Assembly: GCA_002293615.1 (NCBI GenBank)
Contig: DBDN01000002.1
Coordinates: 38,271 to 59,065 of the forward strand
Direction: 5' to 3'
Origin: Betaproteobacteria bacterium UBA931
GTDB lineage: Bacteria; Pseudomonadota; Gammaproteobacteria; Burkholderiales; Casimicrobiaceae
Length of the DNA stretch: 20,795 nt
Under the pieces are notes generated by a model. The model saw nothing but the letters and a program-made list of their open reading frames with translations, was not told where the DNA came from and searched no databases. The translations under genes were made by a program, and so were the position numbers. Of this stretch, positions 15,184 through 20,795 are shown piece after piece. The stretch's first letter is position 1. Each line of letters starts with the position of its first letter.

Positions 15184-15995
15184 TAACGGCGGACGAGACA
15201 ATATTGACGTCGGCACGGGAAAACCGGCCGACCATGTTGAGCGTACATAATCTGCAAATGCGTTTTGGCGGGTTATCGGCTGTTGACGGTATTAACTTTC
15301 ATGTTAAAGAAAAAGAAATTTTTGCCATTATCGGACCGAATGGCGCTGGTAAGACGACGGTGTTTAATTGCATCAGCGGTTTTTATAAGCCGAGCAAAGG
15401 GGAAATAGTCTACGGAGGGAATGATATTGCCGGGCAACCAAGCCATAAACTGGCTCGAAAAGGCATCGTACGTACATTTCAGAACGTGCGCCTTTTCCGT
15501 AATATGACTGTGGTTGAAAACCTTTTGGTGGCGCAGCATGCGCAATTGAACACCAATTTGTTATCCGGGTTGTTCAATACTTCTCGATACCGTGTTTCTG
15601 AGCAAGCGGCATTATCGCGGGCGACGTTCTGGTTGAATAAAGTACGTTTGCGCGATGTCGCTAACCGTGAGGCGGGAAACCTTTCTTATGGGCAGCAGCG
15701 CCGTCTGGAAATTGCCCGCTGTATGATTACACATCCAAAGCTATTATTGCTTGATGAGCCGGCGGCCGGGCTGAACCCGCAGGAGACCGTTGCGCTTGAT
15801 GTATTGATCCGTGACCTGAGAGAAACCTGTGGGGTCACTATTTTGCTGATCGAACACGATATGCGGCTGGTCATGGAAATTTCGGATTGTATTCTGGTGA
15901 TGGAGTATGGTCAGCCGATTGCGGAAGGCACGCCGGAGGAGGTAAAAAACAACCCACGGGTGATCCAGGCTTATCTGGGGGCGGCCGATGAGTGA
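15180..15995 (+). CDS. livG: Branched-chain amino acid ABC transporter ATPase LivG
   Basis: Cytoplasmic ATPase subunit driving uptake, 271 residues from ATG 15180. It shows Walker A GPNGAGKT (52-59), Q-loop region RTFQNVRLF, signature LSYGQQRRLEIAR, Walker B LLLLDEPAAGLN and switch His in LIEHDM. The FNTSRYRVSEQ insertion and C-terminal GTPEEVKNNPRVIQAYLG are LivG-like. ATG 15180 overlaps the livM stop as ATGA, so it is preferred. ATG 15234 (MLSVHNLQMRFGG) would remove 18 non-conserved residues and give 253, close to the E. coli 255; neither has a strong ribosome site. It overlaps livF by 8 bases. Confidence 0.94.
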   Translation: MITADETILTSARENRPTMLSVHNLQMRFGGLSAVDGINFHVKEKEIFAIIGPNGAGKTTVFNCISGFYKPSKGEIVYGGNDIAGQPSHKLARKGIVRTFQNVRLFRNMTVVENLLVAQHAQLNTNLLSGLFNTSRYRVSEQAALSRATFWLNKVRLRDVANREAGNLSYGQQRRLEIARCMITHPKLLLLDEPAAGLNPQETVALDVLIRDLRETCGVTILLIEHDMRLVMEISDCILVMEYGQPIAEGTPEEVKNNPRVIQAYLGAADE

Positions 15996-16701
15996 TGTGC
16001 TGTTGCGCACTGAAAATTTGCACACGCGTTATGGAAAGATTGAGGCGTTGCACGGCGTTTCGCTGGAAGTCAGGCGCGGGGAGATTGTCACTCTGATCGG
16101 CGCCAACGGCGCCGGAAAAACCACCTTGTTGATGACCATATGCGGATCGCCGCATGCCAGCGCCGGGAAGATTTGGTTTCAGGGCGACGAGATCACGCAT
16201 ATGCCCACGCACAAGATTATGCAAAGCGGTATTGCCGTTGCTCCCGAGGGACGACGCGTCTTTCCCACGCTGACCGTTCTTGAAAATCTGCAAATGGGCG
16301 CATTTTTTGAAAGCCGTGATCAGATGGCGAGCGCGCTCGACCGAGTGTTTGAGCTTTTTCCGCGTTTAAAAGAAAGAATATCGCAGCGCGGCGGCACCAT
16401 GTCCGGTGGCGAGCAACAGATGTTGGCGATCGGACGGGCGTTGATGAGTCGACCGAAATTGCTTTTGCTTGACGAGCCTTCATTGGGATTGGCGCCGATG
16501 ATCATCAATCAGATTTTCAAAATTATCGATGAAATCCGCAACGATGGCGTTGCCGTGTTTCTGGTCGAACAAAATGCGCATAAGGCGCTGGCACTGGCGG
16601 ATCGCGGTTATGTGCTCGAAAACGGGCGGATCACCCTTGTCGGCGATGGGAAATTGTTGTTGCATGATCCGGAAATCCGGCGCGCGTATCTTGGGGGCTG
16701 A
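15988..16701 (+). CDS. livF: Branched-chain amino acid ABC transporter ATPase LivF
   Basis: Second ATPase subunit, 237 residues, as in E. coli LivF. It shows LHTRYGKIEALHGVSLEV, Walker A GANGAGKT (38-45), GIAVAPEGRRVFPTLTVLENL, signature MSGGEQQMLAIGRAL, Walker B LLLLDEPSLGLAP and switch His replaced by the usual LVEQN, as in the LivF group. ATG 15988 overlaps livG by 8 bases and follows a G-rich stretch. It would dimerise with LivG on the LivHM permease. Its TGA (16699-16701) is directly followed by the phosphatase reading frame. Confidence 0.95.
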   Translation: MSDVLLRTENLHTRYGKIEALHGVSLEVRRGEIVTLIGANGAGKTTLLMTICGSPHASAGKIWFQGDEITHMPTHKIMQSGIAVAPEGRRVFPTLTVLENLQMGAFFESRDQMASALDRVFELFPRLKERISQRGGTMSGGEQQMLAIGRALMSRPKLLLLDEPSLGLAPMIINQIFKIIDEIRNDGVAVFLVEQNAHKALALADRGYVLENGRITLVGDGKLLLHDPEIRRAYLGG

Positions 16702-17462
16702 TTATTTTTCTTGAAACTGGTTTACAGGGCGGCATCAACTTTCGCGCGTTCGACGGCTATGAAATGGCCGATGGGCGGCGTATTCGCCCCAACATGCTGT
16801 TTCGTTCCGGCGCGCTTGCACAGCTGACGCAACAGGATATTGATACCGTATCTTCGCTTCCGGTGTCGCATGTGCTCGACTACCGTGATGTCAAAGAGGC
16901 GATGATGCGGCCCGACACGCTTTGGCCGGGTATTTTTTACGAATGCATTCCGGCAAATCCCAGCGAAAGCATGAGCGTTACGCCGAGCCGGTTATTGTCT
17001 TATACGCAAGACGCCCGGGAAGCATATAATTTTATGCACGACCTTTATCGCGCCTTACCGTTTCGGAACAAGGCATACCAGCGTCTCGTTGGCTGGCTTC
17101 AGTGTCCCGAAGTGACCGGCATTATTCAACATTGCGCAATCGGCAAAGATCGCACCGGCATCGGTAGCGCTGTTTTGCTGATGATTCTGGGCGCGTCAAG
17201 AAATACCGTTATTCATGATTATTTAAAAACTGAAACAGCGTTGGCGATATATCGTACGCGGATGATGGCGCTGTGGAGTGAAGGACACAGCGAAGAAGAG
17301 AGGCAGGCAATGGATTGCCTGTTTTCGGCCAATAAGGATTTTATCGAGACTGCGCTGGATGCCATCGATGAGCGCTATGGCGATATCGAATATTATTTGA
17401 AGGAAGAATTCGATTTAAACGAAAAAATGCTTGCCGATATTCGTGCCCGTTATCTGGCTTAA
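16701..17462 (+). CDS. Y_phosphatase3-type (LipA/PtpB-like) protein phosphatase, probable ATT start
   Basis: Cysteine-dependent phosphatase with the active-site loop HCAIGKDRTG (Cys-X5-Arg with the Lys-Asp typical of PF13350 proteins). It could act on phosphotyrosine, phosphoserine or phosphoinositides; the substrate is unknown. The N-terminal family signature GGINFRAFDGYEMADGRRI is followed by LFRSGALAQLT and VLDYRD. The only ATG (16764) lies inside this signature and would delete GGINFRAFDGYE. The frame is open from 16668 with no ATG, GTG or TTG before 16764. The most likely starts are ATT 16701, which overlaps the livF stop as TGATT in place of the usual TGATG, or ATT 16704, which is 6 bases after GGGGG; CTG 16698 is also possible. 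Length would be about 252 residues. It lies within the liv transcription unit, before the terminator. The function is clear; the exact start is not. Confidence 0.8.
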   Translation: MIFLETGLQGGINFRAFDGYEMADGRRIRPNMLFRSGALAQLTQQDIDTVSSLPVSHVLDYRDVKEAMMRPDTLWPGIFYECIPANPSESMSVTPSRLLSYTQDAREAYNFMHDLYRALPFRNKAYQRLVGWLQCPEVTGIIQHCAIGKDRTGIGSAVLLMILGASRNTVIHDYLKTETALAIYRTRMMALWSEGHSEEERQAMDCLFSANKDFIETALDAIDERYGDIEYYLKEEFDLNEKMLADIRARYLA

Positions 17463-17484
17463 AGCAACTGAATGAAAAGGCAGA

Positions 17485-17513
17485 AAAAACGCCCGCATCA
17501 AACGGGCGTTTTT
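17485..17513. terminator. Bidirectional intrinsic terminator
   Basis: Perfect 11-base inverted repeat AAAAACGCCCG (17485-17495) and CGGGCGTTTTT (17503-17513) with a 7-base loop. It has T runs in both orientations and lies between the convergent phosphatase (plus) and protease (minus) genes, so it can end both transcripts. Confidence 0.93.
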
Positions 17514-17534
17514 ATTGTGAAGCAAAAAACAAAA

Positions 17535-19351
17535 TTATTCGCTTTTATTCACAGTAAGTGTCCTCTGAACGCCATCAACATTATAGGAAAATGTTGCGGC
17601 TTTCGCTGACGTAAAAGTGAGGGTGGCCGTGCCGACTTTTGTATTCTTCACGTCACCGCTACTGGTTGTCGGCCCCCAAGGGGTTCCCGTATATTGATAA
17701 ACATCGGCCGAAAGCGAATCCTTTTTCGTCCAGTCGCCCTGGAACAAAAGCCAGCGAGGCTTCCGGTTTTATCATAGGCGTACCAGGCAACGTAGAGATA
17801 AGGCTTTCTTCCATTGGTGTAAGAGTATTGATCAATGGTGAGCCCCCAACCGCCTTCGCCACGTCCGTACCACAGGCCGCGATAGTTATGGCTCGGTTCA
17901 AGATTGGCGTTTGTGGTTTCCGGCGACAGATGGGGCTTGATGCTTGACCAGACACGGTTCAAGCTGGAATAGCAATCAGCGTTACCATTCCGATAGGATT
18001 GTCCAGTGTTGCTGCATCCTGCCCTTCCGCCCATGAGACCACCGCGTAGTTGATACGTGCCGCTTGATAAGGTAAACAATCCGGAGCCGCTGCTGCCGCC
18101 TTCGGTAGTGCCTTGCTGCCAACTGACGAGGTCAAGCGTGGCCATATTCACAGTATCATCAGTGAGAAGGGTATTACAGGTAACGCCTTCGCTTCTGCCC
18201 ACGCTCACTTTTTTGATATCGCCGTTGGGATGGTGAATACCGATGATGCCGCCGGAAGAGAGCGCTGCCGAATTCCAGGCTGCAAATACAGCCCCGCTGG
18301 GGGGTGCATTGTTCAGCCTTAAAAGCAGGGTGTCGGCGGCATTGTTGACGTGAAGAAGCGTTGCGCCGCCGCTTAGTTGTTGTCTAGTACTTACCGAAGT
18401 GCTGTTGCATGATGAAGATTCGTCAAACCAGTAAGTGTTTAGCGTATTGGCCGCGGCTTGGGTGTTAATGCAATGCGCAGCACTCCAGAAATAAGGCGTA
18501 TAGTCCTGTTTGGCATTGTTTAAGAGCGTACCGGTGCAGGTATAGGTTGACCCGCCTTCGGAAAAGACCATTCTGGCGACCGCTTTGGTTGCTCTTTGAA
18601 AAGCCGCACCGAGCTCGCTATATTTGCAGGCGACATTGATCTCACAATAATCGGAAGCTTTTTGCACCTTACTGGTATCAAAGCCATCCAAGGAGGAAAT
18701 GAAAATATGTGACACCGCATCAATATCGAAGCCAATGTCGTTTATATTGTTTCCGGCGGGAACAAAAATTTCGATGGTCTGGGTTTCTCCATCGGTCATC
18801 GGCGTCCAGTAGGTGTCGTTATCGCTGCGCAAGTTGAATACTTCCTGTCCGGAAATCATACCGACAATATTTTCGGGATTGGCCGAGCCGGAAAAGCGCA
18901 GTTCGGCATTGGCCGGAAGGCGGTTGGTTTTCAGACCGACGCGCAACGCCGCCGCTTCGGGCGAGGTGACGCTCAGATAAGCAACACTTCCGCCGTCGAT
19001 TTTTTGCCAAATCAGTATCGGTTGTGTTTTGTTTTCGGCTTCTGTTGAAAAGAAACGGTTGACGCCGATCTGCAACGGCGTGGCGCGTAAGGTTTTTTCT
19101 TTGGGAGCATTGGCCTCTTGCACTTTTTCAAGACGGTCGGGCGGCAGCGTCGAGAAGCGGACATTTCCGCTTTGTGACGCGGATTTTTCCACCGTCGCAG
19201 GAACGTCGCCACGCCATACTACGGGTGCGGGCGCTTCAGCGGCGATGTATTCCAAGCCACCGATACTTCTTAACCCGTCCTCCGCCAGTGCGGACAGCGT
19301 GCCGACGAAAAATGACAGCAAGGCAACAGTAAAATAGCGAAAGTGTTTCAT
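17535..19351 (-). pseudogene. Secreted lysyl-endopeptidase-like serine protease with a -1 frameshift near its C-terminus
   Basis: Trypsin-fold protease resembling Achromobacter protease I. A signal peptide (MKHFRYF, hydrophobic core, cleavage near ALA, residue 23) precedes a long propeptide. The catalytic part from about residue 235 shows CEINVAC, CTGTLLNN, His293 (SAAHC), a probable Asp340, IHHPNGD and Ser421 (EGGSSGSGLF). An accessory domain starts at about 489 (NYRGLWYGRGEGGWGLTIDQ). At about 17762 the frame breaks: ACC GGA AGC CTC should read through as TGKPRWLLFQGDWTKK, which continues in the other frame to TAA 17535. The restored length is 605 residues. As sequenced, translation ends at 17648 (567 residues), with the catalytic domain intact but a foreign tail. 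It may be a sequencing error, a recent mutation or a still-active truncated enzyme. AGGA lies 6 bases before ATG 19351. Confidence 0.85.
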
Positions 19352-19393
19352 GATAATCCTTTCAATTGGTTCGACCGATAAAGAGTTTATTTT

Positions 19394-19993
19394 TTACTTG
19401 GCTAAAAACTCGCCGGAACCGCAATCGATATGGCGAATCGGGTAAATCACTTGATGCGGTTTGCCGTTATGCGTGCCTTCTATATGGATATACAACCAGC
19501 CTCCCGATGCATGGCGGTAGACAATGGTTTGCGGGAAAGCGTCCGCAACGTTACTGAAGGTAAAAATAGTGTCTTTATCTTCAGTCGTTTCGCCGGCGAG
19601 TTTGAAACGAAACTCTTTTTGCTCCGGAATCGCGATCACGTAATAAACATCTTCGCCATCGACTTCCATGCGCAAGAACTGATAATCCTGTGTCTTTCCG
19701 TCGAACACAGTGTGACTCGCACCCAGCAACATATTGCCACGCAATGGCAGCCAATGCTCGCGGTATTCACGCTGGTTGACGCTGCCTTTCCAACAACCTT
19801 CAAGCCAGGAAAAGGGTTTTAACGGTCCGGCCGGTTGCTCTTTGTCGCTAACAGCGGCTTGGGCATCGGTATCCGTGGCGGCAGGCGGGTGTGTCGGCAA
19901 AGCGCCGTCTTCTTTGCGGGTGTTTGTCGGGACGCAGGCGGCCAAGGCGCCGACAGTGAAAAGGACGATGACGGTTTTGGTGAAATAATGCAT
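19394..19993 (-). CDS. Outer-envelope lipoprotein with a DUF6265-like domain
   Basis: A 199-residue lipoprotein of unknown function. The lipoprotein signal is MHYFTKTVIVLFTVGALAAC, with lipobox LAAC at residues 17-20. A low-complexity linker rich in Thr, Asp and Pro follows. The domain starts at about residue 57 (PFSWLEGCWKG) and continues with YREHWLPLRGNMLLGASHTV, a layout resembling DUF6265 proteins. ATG 19993 is chosen over the longer frame to 20056 because it has GAGG about 7 bases upstream and places the lipobox correctly. It ends 42 bases before the protease gene on the same strand, so the two are probably co-transcribed. The residue after the lipid-carrying Cys is Val, so outer-membrane sorting would be expected. 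Confidence 0.85.
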   Translation of the reverse strand: MHYFTKTVIVLFTVGALAACVPTNTRKEDGALPTHPPAATDTDAQAAVSDKEQPAGPLKPFSWLEGCWKGSVNQREYREHWLPLRGNMLLGASHTVFDGKTQDYQFLRMEVDGEDVYYVIAIPEQKEFRFKLAGETTEDKDTIFTFSNVADAFPQTIVYRHASGGWLYIHIEGTHNGKPHQVIYPIRHIDCGSGEFLAK

Positions 19994-20043
19994 GTGTTTC
20001 CTCAAGTTTTTGGTTACGTTGTTTTTTGGCGGAAATAAATAAA

Positions 20044-20073
20044 AAACGCGGCACAATCAAGTCGGCCGCGTTT
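20044..20073 (-). terminator. Intrinsic terminator of the FadL-like gene
   Basis: Minus-strand stem AAACGCGGC (20065-20073) with GCCGCGTTT (20044-20052), a 12-base loop, followed by TTTATT. It lies about 50 bases after the porin stop codon and separates it from the lipoprotein gene. Confidence 0.88.
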
Positions 20074-20125
20074 CATGCGTATCCGATTGACGAAGTGTAT
20101 CGCAATCGGAATATCAAATACAACG

Positions 20126-20795
20126 TCAAAAAGTGTAGATCATTTGCATAGAAGCAACCGTCGCGTAATTTTCGTAGTAACCGTCAAGCCGGCCGTTTAA
20201 ATTGGGGTTTCCGGCGTGGTCAAGAATTTTCTTATCGTTGGCGTGAAGGTAGGCAAAACCGAAATCGATTTTCATGTTTTTATTGAGCGCATATTGACCA
20301 CCCAGCGCCAACCAGAGGCGATGGGCGTCGGGCAATCGTGGCGTACGGTATCCTTCCTGTACCGGCGACTGATCATAGGCCATGCCGAAACGCCCCAGCC
20401 AACGGTCATTGAACTGATAGTTGGTGCCGAGGGCTACCCGCCAGGTGTTACGGAATTTTTCGGGCGTGTTTTGCAAAATAGCGCCGTCAACGCGCTCAAA
20501 GGTCAGGTATTGGATCGACGACCACTCCGTCCATTGCACATCCGCCATCAGGCCGAGCCTGGGGGTTGCCTGATGGTATGCGGAAATATTGGCGACCGCC
20601 GGCAAGGTGATTTCGGCGCGGACTTTCCCGTCGTATAACTGTCGATTGACCATTTGTCCTAAACTGCGGACAACTTGCTGTAACTCACCGGGAACACCGC
20701 TTAAATCCGGGTGCGCAAAGCGTACCGTGCCCTCAACTTTTTGTTTCACTTTAGAGCGGTAGGCAATGCCCATACGGGTGTTTTCATTGGGCTCG
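20126..20795 (-). CDS. FadL/OmpP1/TodX-family outer-membrane transporter, N-terminal part outside window
   Basis: C-terminal 222 codons of a beta-barrel protein that carries long-chain fatty acids or other hydrophobic compounds across the outer membrane. The frame is open to the right edge, where it reads EPNENTRMGIAYRSKVKQ, matching the FadL segment with N-T-R-[MIV]-G and Y-R-S-K. Further barrel signatures are PRLGLMADVQWTEWS, WRVALGTNYQFNDRWLGRFG, YDQSPV, RTPRLPDAHRLWLALGGQY and DFGFAYLHAND. The protein ends in MQMIYTF, with the terminal phenylalanine recognised by the BAM machinery. The methionine at 20773 is internal and is not the start. A strong terminator follows. The substrate cannot be told from the fragment. 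Confidence 0.92.
   Translation of the reverse strand, partial: EPNENTRMGIAYRSKVKQKVEGTVRFAHPDLSGVPGELQQVVRSLGQMVNRQLYDGKVRAEITLPAVANISAYHQATPRLGLMADVQWTEWSSIQYLTFERVDGAILQNTPEKFRNTWRVALGTNYQFNDRWLGRFGMAYDQSPVQEGYRTPRLPDAHRLWLALGGQYALNKNMKIDFGFAYLHANDKKILDHAGNPNLNGRLDGYYENYATVASMQMIYTF

Noticed and set aside
1..20795. Search for CRISPR arrays, tRNA/rRNA genes, insertion sequences, integrases, toxin-antitoxin or phage-defence genes
   Set aside because: No repeat-spacer pattern, transposase or integrase motifs, or RNA gene signatures were seen. Gene content is chromosomal housekeeping and envelope functions.

Overview
The window comes from a Gram-negative proteobacterium of moderate GC content, most likely a gammaproteobacterium. 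The tryptophan enzymes are closely E. coli-like, with TrpC and TrpF fused, and there are a FadL-type outer-membrane transporter, an EptA-type lipid A phosphoethanolamine transferase, RimO and a complete LivKHMGF transporter. TrpG and TrpD are separate genes, so this is not a close enteric relative. I cannot name the order or species.

Layout. (1) Positions 1-4714, minus strand: a trp operon, trpL-trpE-trpG-trpD-trpCF, with trpCF running off the left edge. Its control region is readable: a TTGACA-N17-TATTCT promoter, a 24-codon leader peptide with three consecutive Trp codons whose start codon sits almost at the predicted transcription start, and a complete set of alternative attenuator hairpins. 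(2) 4715-5063: divergent intergenic region, then a plus-strand HerA/YjgR-like ATPase (DUF853). (3) 6650-11581, minus strand: rimO, two tandem UPF0145/YbjQ paralogues (the second membrane-anchored), an M48 metalloprotease and eptA, all co-directional and tightly spaced. (4) 11852-17462, plus strand: livK-livH-livM-livG-livF, a complete branched-chain amino acid ABC transporter, followed without a gap by a Y_phosphatase3-type protein phosphatase whose conserved N-terminus lies upstream of its first ATG. A strong bidirectional terminator closes this unit. (5) 17535-20795, minus strand: a FadL-like porin (5' end outside the window) with its terminator, then a DUF6265-type lipoprotein and a secreted lysyl-endopeptidase-like serine protease. 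One missing base near 17762 puts the end of the protease's C-terminal domain out of frame.

How the genes work together. The trp genes make the chorismate-to-tryptophan intermediates under attenuation control. The liv genes import branched-chain amino acids. EptA, FadL, the lipoprotein and the protease act in the envelope or outside the cell. Most genes are ordinary housekeeping genes, and I see no mobile element, CRISPR array, rRNA, tRNA or defence system. The points most worth a second look are the near-leaderless trp attenuator, the phosphatase with no canonical start codon, the protease frameshift and the YbjQ-YbjQ-M48 cassette.
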